This document shows positions 8,792 to 17,704 of a DNA stretch of 64,000 nucleotides, piece after piece. The DNA is taken from the NCBI RefSeq assembly GCF_019720915.1, contig NZ_JAHKSI010000001.1, forward strand, positions 1,488,001 to 1,552,000, in the 5' to 3' direction. A program made the position numbers and the translations under genes. How positions within the stretch are numbered: position 1 is the first letter of the stretch; each line of letters opens with the position of its first letter. The notes beneath the pieces were generated by a model. That model saw only the letters and a program-made list of their open reading frames with translations. It had not been told where the DNA came from and searched no databases. The DNA is from Alkalihalobacillus sp. TS-13 (GTDB taxonomy: Bacteria > Bacillota > Bacilli > Bacillales > Fictibacillaceae).

Positions 8792-9186
8792 AGATTGTTA
8801 TTTGAAAACTTTAATATCATATGAGGAAAGGTATAATATGGACTTTTCTTCCGTTAAAAAATAATTATGAATAAGACCCCCACATGAAAATCTGAAAACC
8901 CGAAACTTATTAGCACAACCCCCTTAAAAGTTATCATGGAAGGACACTTAGAATGTAGCATCCCCTGCATTCTAAAGTGTCCTTTTTGTTGCCGTAGAAA
9001 GAATCGCGCGAGCCATGTTCTTTTGTGTACACCTCGTTTTGCGTTATGCAAAACCGTATCCTGGCATCTCTTTGAATACCTAAAACCTAGTTTGACACTG
9101 TCGGGCGATTAATAATGTCATAAAACACTTCCTTTCGGTTTTTCGCGCTTGAAGTGTCTTATGAAGACTCCATGAAGCACAAGAGA
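8792..9186. other. gene-free segment with hairpins, origin unclear
   Basis: No convincing coding frame is present. A minus-strand frame at 8854-9051 lacks a ribosome site and any recognisable motif. The segment contains a long hairpin (8941-8983) and a second pair, CACTTCC...GAAGTGTCTTA, near 9125-9165. Both arms use AAGTGTC-like sequence, which hints at a degenerate mobile-element relic. Confidence 0.4.
8941..8988 (+). terminator. terminator-like hairpin
   Basis: AGGACACTTAGAATG pairs with CATTCTAAAGTGTCCT (one bulge), and TTTTTG follows on the plus strand. No plus-strand gene lies just upstream, so it may be a relic or part of a mobile element end. Confidence 0.5.
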
Positions 9187-9213
9187 AAAACGCCCCCGGC
9201 AAAAAGGAGCGTT
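9187..9213 (-). terminator. terminator after the ECF sigma gene
   Basis: Read on the minus strand, AACGCTCC and GGGGCGTT arms are followed by a short T run, eight bases after the sigma factor stop. Confidence 0.5.
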
Positions 9214-9220
9214 CTCTATA

Positions 9221-9766
9221 TTAGGAACTAATTTGTTTATTTAATCCACATTTGATTTGCTGCCTTGCCCGGTATAGGCGTGATTTCACAGTTCCTAATG
9301 GGAGCTGTAACCGATCAGAAATCTCTTCTTCTTTCAATCCATCATCATATTTAAGTAAAAAAACTTCACGCAAAACCGGTTTTAGTGCACTTACTTCGTG
9401 TTCGATTTCTTTTTCCATCCATAGACCTTCGACGATTTGTTCAACATCATTCTTTTCCTGGTTGTATTCGTTAGCTGTATAAATGACATCCTCTACCAGG
9501 ATTGCGCCGGATCTCTTTTCTTTACGGATGAGGTCAATCGCTGTCCGTGAGGCGATGGTCGAAAGCCACGAACCGATTTTATCAATATCCAATATCGAAT
9601 CGATTTTCTTGAATGCCTTGATGAAAGTCTCTTGAACGATATCTTCTGCAAGATATCTGTCATGGGTGATCATCACTGCAACCTTAAATACTTTATGCCT
9701 GAATGTTTCATATATAAGATTTAAATCAATATCTTGATTCTGTTCTTGAAGGTGTATTGCCTCCAT
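9221..9766 (-). CDS. ECF-type RNA polymerase sigma factor
   Basis: A 181-residue sigma-70 family factor. Region 2 is seen in HDRYLAEDIVQETFIKAFKKI (residues about 35-55), with IGSWLSTIASRTAIDLIRK as region 2.4. Region 4 is VLREVFLLKYDDGLKEEEI followed by the helix-turn-helix LPLGTVKSRLYRARQQI. The start has AGGTGATAAAAG just upstream. It is the last gene after the ABC permease (17 nt gap). No separate anti-sigma gene follows. Either the large permease with an extracytoplasmic domain or a distant gene could control it, which I cannot decide. Confidence 0.88.
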   Translation of the reverse strand: MEAIHLQEQNQDIDLNLIYETFRHKVFKVAVMITHDRYLAEDIVQETFIKAFKKIDSILDIDKIGSWLSTIASRTAIDLIRKEKRSGAILVEDVIYTANEYNQEKNDVEQIVEGLWMEKEIEHEVSALKPVLREVFLLKYDDGLKEEEISDRLQLPLGTVKSRLYRARQQIKCGLNKQISS

Positions 9767-9783
9767 CTTTTATCACCTCACCT

Positions 9784-11775
9784 TTATTCAAAATGTTCTT
9801 TTACAAAATCAGGGATATTATGATTAGGAAAACTGAGCAGTTCCATTTGATCAGTATCTTTGTATTTGAAAACAATGAAATATTTATTATTTGGATTTCC
9901 CCATGTGGAAGCCTTAATACTCTCTTGAATCTCACTCTTCTTAGTAATCTTCCACGCATCTGATAATTGAGTAACCTGTTTTGCTACTCCCATTTCTTGG
10001 TCGTTGAAGGCGATGTTCTCCGATGGTGCGATTACTGCATATTCGATATCTTCTAGTGTTGTTAAAACTTTATTTGAGAGACTCTCTGTTTTCATCCATT
10101 TTTCGAATCTCTCGAATGATGATTCAAATTCCAAATAAACTTCATTATGCTCTCCACTTGAAAGGTGGATTCTGATAGAAGGTTCAAACGGGCTCTTGTC
10201 TCTCTCGCCATCATAAGGAGCCTCTTTTACATCGAACTTCAATGCTTCCAGTGCAGTTTCGATTTTTTCCGGCTCATGTATGATCACTTCTCCTTTTTGG
10301 GATTCTACCGTAATTCTCGTAACATCTTCACTGGAAATATGGAATATCCGGTTCGTCTTTTCTTTATATTCATTGGCTTCATAGACCGGTTTCAAATAGT
10401 TCATTAGTTCTTCTGTGACCGGTACACGGTATTCCCTGATCAACTCTTCTCCATTCTTCATTTCATAGGCAATGAAGAATGTTCGTGTATTATGATAAGA
10501 AGGTAAATATGACTTTTTATTGTCGATAAGATACTCATGGAAGTTTATTACTGATTGGATATTATCTTTACTGGCCAATGTTGGATTATAATATTCTGGA
10601 CCATCAAATGAATCGGGTTCATCCTTGTGTTGAAAGTTCCATGCGCCGTTACCTATGAAGACCTCATCAACTTCCTTCAGTTCGGGCACTTTATTTTCGT
10701 AACCGGTCAAATCAAAACGAAATGCGATAATTGACACGGCTACGATTACAGCAAAGATAAAATAGCCTTTCAAATGGGTGAAAACCCGCCACGTTTTTTG
10801 TAAAAGCATTTCTGCAATCAAGTACCCGAAAATACTTCCCAGGGCATAACCAACGAGCAACCAGGCGAATGAGTGCTGTGTCTCGCTGAAGTACATACCG
10901 CCTAACAACATTACGCAAAGCGTCACACTATATTTGAAGAATGGTTTTAAAGGATGAAAGACAAACGCCTGGGATACGCCTTCCAGATTTCTTTTTTCAT
11001 AAAGTTTTAAGCCTGCTATATATAGCACAAGAGTCATAACAAGATAGAGAGCAACTTCTGTCCAAGTGAAAATTTCTCTATCATGATCAATAATATAAGT
11101 TGCAAATGCTGTAATCGGTGAATATTTGTTCATTTGACTGCTCATATAATAATTTGCTGAAAATCCATATAAGAAATACGCCATGTTCATCACTATCAAG
11201 ATGGTAATTCCGACTGGTAACAGCAATAGGATATAGGTAAGCACTCCTTGCACCGCGGATAACCCGGTCATTGATCCGATGAATATTCCCGCAATGAATA
11301 GTAATACCGTGATTACGAAAAGCAGTCCCATCCATACCCATATGTCTCTCATTGAATAGAAGTTTTCCAGATTCATCGTTCCATTCATTATCATCAGTAC
11401 TATTCCTGTAATGAGTACAGGGAGCATTAAATAGATGACACCCAGCAAAGTATAATTGTTATAAAGGTTTGATCTCTTTATAGGCAAACTATGCATGAAA
11501 TCTGACGCATTTTTTACTTGTAAATATCTGAATAGGAAGATCGCCAACAGGACAGGCACAGAAAACACTAATAAGAGTTGGATCTCACCGTTAAAAGAAA
11601 ACAGACTATCATAATAGTTAAATTGACTTGAAGGATCTTCACTGCTCCAAATCATCAATATTTGCATTGGAAGAGCAAGTAATAGACCCATCAGATAAAT
11701 GAGTGCTATCCACCCCACACTACGAAAGCTTTGGATCCACATCTCTTTATTAATCAAGGACGTTTTTGATTGCAT
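9784..11775 (-). CDS. ABC transporter permease with large C-terminal extracytoplasmic domain (YtrC/D-like)
   Basis: A 663-residue membrane protein. The first half has about ten hydrophobic helices, beginning with SVGWIALIYLMGLLLALPMQ and including LFRYLQVKNASDFMHSLPIKRS, the loop typical of ABC-2 family permeases. After the last helix near residue 350 there is a soluble part of about 270 residues rich in charged residues (DUF6449-like). The frame is open back to 11958, but the ATG at 11775 has GGGGG nine bases upstream and gives the family N-terminus MQSKTSL. It overlaps the ATPase gene by 26 nt. It should export or sense a lipid or antibiotic-like compound. Confidence 0.8.
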   Translation of the reverse strand: MQSKTSLINKEMWIQSFRSVGWIALIYLMGLLLALPMQILMIWSSEDPSSQFNYYDSLFSFNGEIQLLLVFSVPVLLAIFLFRYLQVKNASDFMHSLPIKRSNLYNNYTLLGVIYLMLPVLITGIVLMIMNGTMNLENFYSMRDIWVWMGLLFVITVLLFIAGIFIGSMTGLSAVQGVLTYILLLLPVGITILIVMNMAYFLYGFSANYYMSSQMNKYSPITAFATYIIDHDREIFTWTEVALYLVMTLVLYIAGLKLYEKRNLEGVSQAFVFHPLKPFFKYSVTLCVMLLGGMYFSETQHSFAWLLVGYALGSIFGYLIAEMLLQKTWRVFTHLKGYFIFAVIVAVSIIAFRFDLTGYENKVPELKEVDEVFIGNGAWNFQHKDEPDSFDGPEYYNPTLASKDNIQSVINFHEYLIDNKKSYLPSYHNTRTFFIAYEMKNGEELIREYRVPVTEELMNYLKPVYEANEYKEKTNRIFHISSEDVTRITVESQKGEVIIHEPEKIETALEALKFDVKEAPYDGERDKSPFEPSIRIHLSSGEHNEVYLEFESSFERFEKWMKTESLSNKVLTTLEDIEYAVIAPSENIAFNDQEMGVAKQVTQLSDAWKITKKSEIQESIKASTWGNPNNKYFIVFKYKDTDQMELLSFPNHNIPDFVKEHFE

Positions 11776-12649
11776 AGCCAACATCCCCCATTTCGTATAT
11801 GAAGATTTCCTCCAGTGTGAGCGGCAACAAGTCAAAAACAACCGGATTGGATCGTTCAAAATGCTCCGTAACTTCACCTGCTTGCCCTCTGACAATACAG
11901 AGCATGACACTTCCGCGTTCTTCTTTGTACAATAATTCCACACCTTCAAACAGCTCATTTGGAACTTCTTGCTTAAAGGCGATCTGGATTTTATGAATGT
12001 CCGACTTCAATACATCGAGTTCTTTTTCCAGTAAAAGCTTTCCTTTATGTAAGATCCCGATGTGATCACAAATGTCTTCAATTTCTCTCAAGTTATGAGA
12101 AGAAATCAATACTGTCATTTCACGTTCTGCTACGTCTTGTAATATCAGATTCTTCACCTTTTTCCTCATGACTGGATCAAGTCCATCAATCGGTTCATCC
12201 AAAATCAACACATCAGGCATTGTAGAGAGCGATATCCAAAACGCCACCTGCCGCTGCATCCCTTTTGAAAACTTATGGATCTTTTTATTTACATCGATCT
12301 CAAAGACTTCCTTCATTTGCTGATACCTTTCTTCATTCCAATTCGAATACATGCTCTTATAGAAATTCGCCATTTGCTGGATTGTGTATTGCGAAAAGAA
12401 ATACAGCGTATCAGGAATGAAAATCATCCTGTCTTTCATTTTCGTATTCTCGAAAACAGGTTCATTATTGATTGTGATACTTCCAGAACTCTCTCTTAAT
12501 ACCCCGGCTAGGATCCTTAGCAGCGTTGTCTTACCTGCTCCATTTGAACCTAACAACCCATAAATGGATCCCTTCTTGACTGTAAAGGAAACGTCTGATA
12601 ATGCCTCGACGTCATCTAGCTTCTTCGCTACATCATTGACCCGAATCAT
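11750..12649 (-). CDS. ABC transporter ATP-binding protein (YtrB-like)
   Basis: A 299-residue ATPase with Walker A GSNGAGKTT near residue 34, a signature-like FSKGMQRQVA near residue 131, Walker B VLILDEP followed by IDGLDP, and the switch histidine in LISSHN. The C-terminal 80 residues are the extra domain of antibiotic/lipid exporter ATPases. It overlaps the GntR regulator by 17 nt and the permease by 26 nt, so the order regulator-ATPase-permease matches the ytrA-ytrB-ytrCD layout of B. subtilis, which responds to cell-wall antibiotics. Confidence 0.9.
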   Translation of the reverse strand: MIRVNDVAKKLDDVEALSDVSFTVKKGSIYGLLGSNGAGKTTLLRILAGVLRESSGSITINNEPVFENTKMKDRMIFIPDTLYFFSQYTIQQMANFYKSMYSNWNEERYQQMKEVFEIDVNKKIHKFSKGMQRQVAFWISLSTMPDVLILDEPIDGLDPVMRKKVKNLILQDVAEREMTVLISSHNLREIEDICDHIGILHKGKLLLEKELDVLKSDIHKIQIAFKQEVPNELFEGVELLYKEERGSVMLCIVRGQAGEVTEHFERSNPVVFDLLPLTLEEIFIYEMGDVGYAIKNVLD

Positions 12650-13031
12650 CTTGTTCCCCTCCCCCTATCGATTTCTCTATTTCTGTAATGTAATTTCGTA
12701 GTTCTTCTGCTGTCATACCAAGGTAAAGTGCCTCTGAGACGAGTTCTTTGAATTCTGCCTTTACCTTCGCTAGTTTTTCTGAGTTAACAGCATGTTCAGT
12801 CTCACTGACAAAGCTGCCTTTTCCTTTGATCGAATATATATATCCTTGTGATTCTAATTCCCGGTACGCCTTTTGAATCGTGTTCGGATTGATCGTCAAT
12901 TGTTGGGCAAGCACTCTGACAGACGGAAGCTGTTCATCTGTTTTCATGGCATCATTGATAATAAGTACTTTAAATTTATCGACTAATTGCTCGTAAATTG
13001 GTTTACGACTTCGAACATCGAGATCAAACAT
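12633..13031 (-). CDS. GntR-family regulator, YtrA subfamily
   Basis: A 132-residue short GntR protein. The N-terminal winged helix contains KPIYEQLVDKFK and LPSVRVLAQQLTINPNTIQKAYRELESQGYI as the recognition region (split here across two motifs), and the C-terminal part is only about 55 residues, as in the YtrA group. I take the ATG at 13031, with GGGAGGG five to six bases ahead, over a GTG two codons earlier. It should repress its own operon through the inverted repeat just upstream and respond to envelope stress. Confidence 0.85.
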   Translation of the reverse strand: MFDLDVRSRKPIYEQLVDKFKVLIINDAMKTDEQLPSVRVLAQQLTINPNTIQKAYRELESQGYIYSIKGKGSFVSETEHAVNSEKLAKVKAEFKELVSEALYLGMTAEELRNYITEIEKSIGGGEQDDSGQ

Positions 13032-13081
13032 GGCCACCCTCCCATCTGGACTCGAACTGTATGAACTGTATTAACCGTACT

Positions 13082-13108
13082 AACTGTATTATTATTATTA
13101 GTACAGTT
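13082..13108. promoter_or_regulatory. YtrA-type operator
   Basis: AACTGTA, 13 bases, TACAGTT is a perfect inverted repeat about 50 nt upstream of the regulator start. It is similar in half-site and spacing to the YtrA operator described for B. subtilis (AGTGTA-N13-TACACT). Two direct copies of GAACTGTAT lie at 13054 and 13063. Confidence 0.6.
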
Positions 13109-13111
13109 TTT

Positions 13112-13140
13112 ATTATATACGAATATTTCCATAATGAGAA
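13112..13140 (-). promoter_or_regulatory. promoter of the regulator-ABC-sigma operon
   Basis: On the minus strand TTCTCA (13140-13135), 17 bases, TATAAT (13117-13112) precede the inverted repeat, which would therefore cover the transcription start. The -10 is perfect and the -35 is weak. Confidence 0.5.
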
Positions 13141-13277
13141 GAAGAAATTTGCAAAATAACCCGAGGAAAGGAAATGAATCTGCTAAGGGATAGAAAAGAA
13201 AATTGAACTCAAATACTTGCTCAAGGATCTGTCCATACTATCTGTAGAGTGTGATTAGCTACCTAGGAGGTTTACAT

Positions 13278-14147
13278 ATGGAAGCGCATCAAAACAACCA
13301 TAAAACTTACTGTAACAGTGAATACGATGAATTGAAGAGAGTCATTTTGTGCGAACCACATTATATGACGATCCGCGAGATCATCAATGAAACTCAAAAA
13401 CAGTTCAAAAACGAGGGAATAAATATCGATCTGGCAGTGGAACAACATAACCACTTCATCAAAATACTCAGGGATAACGGGGCTGAGGTGATCCTGCTTC
13501 CTTATCATGAGAAATTCCCTGAACAGGTGTTTACACGAGATATCGGCTTTACTCTAGGTCAAACCGTTTTTATCTCTAAAATGGGGAGTGATGTACGTAA
13601 AGGAGAGGTAGGGATTGTAAAACAATGGCTTGATGATGAAGAAATGTCGTATTTCAATCTTTCTGAGGAAAAAATAGAAGGCGGGGATGTGATCATCGAC
13701 CAGGATACGATTTATATCGGTTTAAGTTATCGTACAGACCAAAAGGCTGTGGATCATCTACAGAGTATTTTAACGACCTGCAAGGTGATGGGAATCCCTT
13801 TCAATGAGAAATATTTACATTTAGACTGTGTATTCAATGTCGTTTCTCCTGAAGTCGCATTGGTCTTTCCACCTGCCTTGGATAAAAAAGAACTCGAGCT
13901 CTTTTCTTCACGTTATGAATTGATTGAAGTATCAGAAGAAGAACAATTTACACTTGGAACGAACGTTTTATCAATAGGACACAAAAAAATTATCAGCCTG
14001 CCGATCAATACAGAAGTTAATGCGCAATTGAGGCAAAAAGGTTTCGAAGTAATCGAAGTCGATATTTCTGAAATTATCAAATCAGGAGGTTCCTTTCGCT
14101 GCTGTACGTTGCCGATTCTAAGAGAAAATAGAGCGCAGAAAAAATAA
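13278..14147 (+). CDS. dimethylarginine dimethylaminohydrolase-like / amidinotransferase-fold hydrolase
   Basis: A 289-residue guanidine-modifying enzyme of the DDAH/arginine deiminase superfamily. Visible elements are EYDELKRVILCEP at the start, VFTRDIGFTLG near residue 82, EGGDVI near 134, the catalytic histidine in HLDCVFN near 175, and the C-terminal nucleophile cysteine in RCCTLPI near 277. The frame can open at 13251, but AGGAGG at 13265-13270 fits the ATG at 13278. It would hydrolyse methylated arginine or a related guanidino compound. It stands alone, with a short hairpin-like region after it. Confidence 0.82.
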   Translation: MEAHQNNHKTYCNSEYDELKRVILCEPHYMTIREIINETQKQFKNEGINIDLAVEQHNHFIKILRDNGAEVILLPYHEKFPEQVFTRDIGFTLGQTVFISKMGSDVRKGEVGIVKQWLDDEEMSYFNLSEEKIEGGDVIIDQDTIYIGLSYRTDQKAVDHLQSILTTCKVMGIPFNEKYLHLDCVFNVVSPEVALVFPPALDKKELELFSSRYELIEVSEEEQFTLGTNVLSIGHKKIISLPINTEVNAQLRQKGFEVIEVDISEIIKSGGSFRCCTLPILRENRAQKK

Positions 14148-14297
14148 AAAGAGGTTTCTTTGACATTGTACAGGAAAGATAGACACCTTTTTGCTTCGTT
14201 AAAAAATTTTAAATGGATGTGTACAGACTTGATCAAACCCAAGACTTTCCGAAAGTGCTTATAACTGTTGTTATTATTTTCAGGGTCTGTAATTTTT

Positions 14298-14823
14298 GTT
14301 GATTTCTACGGAATTTACTCCCTTTCCTCGGGCAAACGAAAAACGGAAGCGACTTGCTTAGTTACGTAGGTCACTGGAAGACTGACGAGAAGGCTCGAAC
14401 CAAACAAAGACTTGGTTCTGCGTGGGCTCCCTCATAAGGATGGCAATGAATGTGTTGCCGCCGCAGGAAGTTTGAAGTGATCCAAGTGACTGGTCGCTGA
14501 GCTGGACATTACTTCCATGCACCAGCTCTTAATCCACGAGCCTCCTCACTTGCACAGGATGTCAACACAAAAATGAAATCATTTTCGTGTCTGCGATGAG
14601 AATTCTCAGAAGCTTTCCTTCTGCTTGGCTTCGACGTTCACCACAGGACCACAGACTTTTATTCCATCCTTTTTGCAGTTTTGCGCCGAGTAACCGCAGG
14701 CGCAGGACGTGGTGGAATTTAGTCGAAGGCCCTTATTATAGTCGGAGATCCTTTTAAAAACAGTGGCGTCTCGCTTGGCGTGCTTTCCCGCGGGAGTATC
14801 GCAAATTTCGTTTAAATCAACAA
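14298..14823 (-). repeat. dispersed intergenic repeat, copy A (longest)
   Basis: This segment matches, in reverse orientation, the copies at 45466, 58602, 60651 and 63333, and in the same orientation the copy at 33317. Shared landmarks are GTTGATTTCTACGGAATTTACTC at one end, AAGTGATCCAAGTGACTGGT with CGCTGAGCT in the middle, and CCCGCGGGAG near the other end. The block from CACTTGCACAGGATGTCAAC to the TTCACCACAGG end is shared closely with copy B. It fills the 780-base gap between the DDAH-like gene and the VanW gene, and no coding frame is seen. Confidence 0.75.
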
Positions 14824-14881
14824 AGTCGTTTACCAGAGCTAAAAAATAAGGGTAAGCATAATTGTTGTTTAAAAAGTCTGC

Positions 14882-14920
14882 AAAAAAAAAAACGGGATTA
14901 CTGAACGGTCCAGTCCCGTT
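14882..14920 (-). terminator. terminator of the VanW gene
   Basis: Read on the minus strand, AACGGGACT and TCCCGTT arms are followed by a run of nine T. It lies twelve bases after the stop. Confidence 0.8.
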
Positions 14921-14931
14921 TTATCATAGTG

Positions 14932-15858
14932 TCAATTATCATTTTTTATTTTGATTTCTTCAGGTAAATCAGATGAAGCTTTTGGAACTTTCCGGGATTC
15001 AAAGTTGATGACCTCGGAGGAATAGAGTTTTACGATCATGCTTCCTCCATACCGCTTAGCCCGGATCAATATCGGCTGGTTATATTTATTGAGAAATTGA
15101 AAGTCAGCGCCATACCAGCTTACTGTCGCATCCCGACCAGGCGGTACGTATGGGACACGCTTACTATGAGAGTATCGTTCAATGATTTGGAGGCCTGCTC
15201 GGTCAACCGCATTGAACAATGTTGATGACACCTGGCAAATCCCTCCTCCAATCCCTTCTGACACTTCCCCTCTTACGATGACAGGGGCTGGCATATATCC
15301 TTTTTTCTCAGTTCTCCTGCCGACCACTTTGTTAAAAGAAAACGTCTCACCAGGGAAAATGACTGTATTATCGATTGCTTCTGCGGCAAGAGAAATATTA
15401 TGCGTACGGTTTTCATTGTTTGAATTGAAATACGTTACATACTGGCCAATCTGCTGTACCCTGATATGAGCAAGCAATTCACTATCCACCTTCGGATAAA
15501 TATCCATCTCTGGAACTTCTACCTTAGAGGCGCCATGTCCATAGTAATAATCGAAAAACTGGTCCTTGAACATCTGCCGATCTAGCTTATAGCCTACTTG
15601 TCCAGGTTTTATATTACCAAAATCATCTAGCCTGGCATTGACAGGAGCCTGATAAACCTGTTGGTCAAGTTCTTTGATGAATTTATTGTATTTTTCAACA
15701 TCAAGTATACGTGTATCCGGTATTCGTATCGAAAAATTTTCACGCTCAACGGTAGTAATGGTCTCTTCTTGTTGTGTCAACGTCAGGCTTTCAGGCTGTT
15801 CACCAAGTTGAGCCACTAACAAAAGAGCAGCCATCCATATATGTATCATAGCAAGCAT
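14932..15858 (-). CDS. VanW family secreted protein
   Basis: A 308-residue protein with an N-terminal signal sequence (MLAMIHIWMAALLLVAQL). The VanW domain occupies roughly residues 140-275 and includes PGETFSFNKVVGRRT, then GIGGGICQVSSTLFNA, and SKRVPYVPPGRDATVS, all hallmark segments. VanW occurs next to vancomycin-resistance genes in some enterococci and is common in spore formers, but its biochemical role is not firmly known. It is likely to work at the cell wall. It is a single gene with its own terminator. Confidence 0.9.
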   Translation of the reverse strand: MLAMIHIWMAALLLVAQLGEQPESLTLTQQEETITTVERENFSIRIPDTRILDVEKYNKFIKELDQQVYQAPVNARLDDFGNIKPGQVGYKLDRQMFKDQFFDYYYGHGASKVEVPEMDIYPKVDSELLAHIRVQQIGQYVTYFNSNNENRTHNISLAAEAIDNTVIFPGETFSFNKVVGRRTEKKGYMPAPVIVRGEVSEGIGGGICQVSSTLFNAVDRAGLQIIERYSHSKRVPYVPPGRDATVSWYGADFQFLNKYNQPILIRAKRYGGSMIVKLYSSEVINFESRKVPKASSDLPEEIKIKNDN

Positions 15859-15941
15859 TACCTCCCGCCATTAGTATGTTCGTGGGAGCACCCTTTCATG
15901 TAACGATGATGAAAGAATGTGTCAGTTTCTCGATTCCAGTT

Positions 15942-16394
15942 TTACAAGCTTGGTTTTTTCCTGAGTAGATGCATCCAAACTGGAGGGAGTTCGTGTGTTT
16001 CTAAATGTTCGAACTTTAGGAGTTTAACTTTTTTCGGTATTGTGGGAGCAACTTCAAAAACCAATTTATCTTTTCCGACAGTGATGTGGGGACCGACCAC
16101 CGGAGTGACTTCTAATATGATGACAAAATGAAATTCGCGAAATTCATTGATCCGATTTACTTTCTTAACTTCAATCTGGTATGGGTAAACGATCGGGTCC
16201 TTTTTCAAATAAAATGAATAGTGATCCGAAATAGCTTGATCAATGTGCGGTCCTAGAAACAACATGATCATATCCTGATACTGCAGCTCTGTTGAATCTT
16301 CTTCAGGAAATTCGACGGTATTTTTTGCATAAGAAGGTGTAATAAAAGACATTACAAGGAACAACATGAACACCACAAAAAATTTTTTCTTCAT
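15942..16394 (-). CDS. DUF3888 secreted protein
   Basis: A 150-residue protein with a clear signal peptide (KKKFFVVFMLFLVMSF, cleavage likely after PSYA). The mature part contains LQYQDMIMLFLGPHIDQAI and VVGPHITVGKDKLVFEV, which fit the DUF3888 pattern of bacilli. Function unknown, probably exported or wall-associated. The gene is monocistronic between VanW and the GDPD gene. Confidence 0.7.
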   Translation of the reverse strand: MKKKFFVVFMLFLVMSFITPSYAKNTVEFPEEDSTELQYQDMIMLFLGPHIDQAISDHYSFYLKKDPIVYPYQIEVKKVNRINEFREFHFVIILEVTPVVGPHITVGKDKLVFEVAPTIPKKVKLLKFEHLETHELPPVWMHLLRKKPSL

Positions 16395-16484
16395 TTCGAA
16401 CGAAAACCTTTCTGAACAGGGATGTTTTTAGGTTGCCTAATTCTCTCTCAATTATTTGTGTGGTTAACCAAGTTGACAATACAA

Positions 16485-16515
16485 AAAAGGGGGCGTTCTG
16501 GAAACGCGCCTCCTA
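16485..16515 (-). terminator. terminator of the membrane-anchored GDPD gene
   Basis: The arms AGGGGGCG and CGCCTCCT, on either side of a small loop, are followed by TTTTTTGT when read on the minus strand, eight bases after the stop. Confidence 0.6.
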
Positions 16516-16522
16516 ATTGAAG

Positions 16523-17509
16523 TTACTTGAATTTTTTATGATGGAACACCGGTGCAATCTTATCGATTCTGTTCGTCCATATTCCGCCGCTATAGCCTTC
16601 GGGTAACCGCTCCAAATCCTCCACTGTATCAAAGCCTTCCGACCAACTTCCATCACCAGCGACCACAATGACTCGAGTATCGACTGCTTCAAGCCGGTTT
16701 AAGAACTTATCTGGCCATCCCCATAACCATGGTGCGATTTTTTCTGGAATATGAACCTGAGTTTGGTGACACGCCTTTGGAACATGTCCTGTCCACCCCA
16801 CAGCGATATAAGGAATCAGACAACTCTTCAATGTAGTTTTTGACATGACCCTGGTGTCAGGAAGTTGATCCTTGAGTGCTGCAATCGGTTCATCCCCTCC
16901 ATATACCGTGATCTGACTCTGTTGATTCTCTGAAAGATTTGAGAGATGTTGTGCCAGTTGAACTCCTTCTTCTGGATCGTTGCTCTTAATATGAATTAAA
17001 AACGACTCATCGGGAAAATGCGAAAGGACCTCACTCAAAGATGGCATCAAGCCGATTCCTTTACCCCGGAATGGATATGTCTTACCCTCATCTGCTGTAT
17101 AACCATAACCAATATCAAACATTTTCAATTCGTCCATCGTATACTCTTTCGGCTCTCCTGTTGCATTCGTTCGACAATCCAATGTCCAATCATGGAAAAC
17201 CGCGAATTGGTCATCCTTTGTTGGCCTTATATCAAATTCCACCATATCTGCTCCGGCATCGAACGCTGCTTCCATGGATGGAATCGTATTTTCCAGGTAA
17301 GGATGATCCGGTTCATGAATCCGTTCGGCCGTACATGTATCACCTTTGATTCCTTCCATACTGAAGGTTTGACTGAGTCCCCGATGCGCTAAGAGAAGTG
17401 GATCACCATTTCGTTCTTTGGTAAAAAACGAGCTATTATTCAGGTACATGAAAATTGCCAATAAAACAATGATGATCCCACTCCACTTCAATATTTTCTT
17501 AAACTTCAT
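16523..17509 (-). CDS. glycerophosphodiester phosphodiesterase, membrane anchored
   Basis: A 328-residue enzyme that splits glycerophosphodiesters into glycerol-3-phosphate and an alcohol, acting outside the membrane since an N-terminal helix (SGIIIVLLAIFMYL) anchors it. The active-site pieces are LAHRGLSQ near residue 41, MVEFDIRPTKDDQFAVFHD with the metal-binding Glu/Asp and catalytic His, and FLIHIKSNDPEEG. There is a longer than usual insertion after the first His (GDTCTAERIHEPDHPYLENT). A second GDPD without an anchor is at 61192. Possible substrates include lipid head groups or teichoic acid breakdown products. Confidence 0.85.
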   Translation of the reverse strand: MKFKKILKWSGIIIVLLAIFMYLNNSSFFTKERNGDPLLLAHRGLSQTFSMEGIKGDTCTAERIHEPDHPYLENTIPSMEAAFDAGADMVEFDIRPTKDDQFAVFHDWTLDCRTNATGEPKEYTMDELKMFDIGYGYTADEGKTYPFRGKGIGLMPSLSEVLSHFPDESFLIHIKSNDPEEGVQLAQHLSNLSENQQSQITVYGGDEPIAALKDQLPDTRVMSKTTLKSCLIPYIAVGWTGHVPKACHQTQVHIPEKIAPWLWGWPDKFLNRLEAVDTRVIVVAGDGSWSEGFDTVEDLERLPEGYSGGIWTNRIDKIAPVFHHKKFK

Positions 17510-17704
17510 TTATGTATCCCCCAACAAAAACACTTCACTGTTTCGATAATATTCCAATATGTTTATGCTGCCAGTTTCGTTCCTCAGCAATTTCATTTGA
17601 ATCAAAGCTAGTAATGTAGGCTGCAGCTTACCAGCAAATTCAGATACACCGTACCGCCTTGAAGGCGCTTTGATCTTACCTTCGCATCCGTAGCACCAAA
17701 AGTA

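Noticed and set aside
8854-9051. A 65-codon minus-strand frame in the gap upstream of the sigma gene
   Set aside because: No ribosome site, no recognisable motif, and it runs through a perfect hairpin.
13251-13277. Upstream start for the DDAH-like gene
   Set aside because: The ribosome site AGGAGG lies inside this extension and fits the ATG at 13278.
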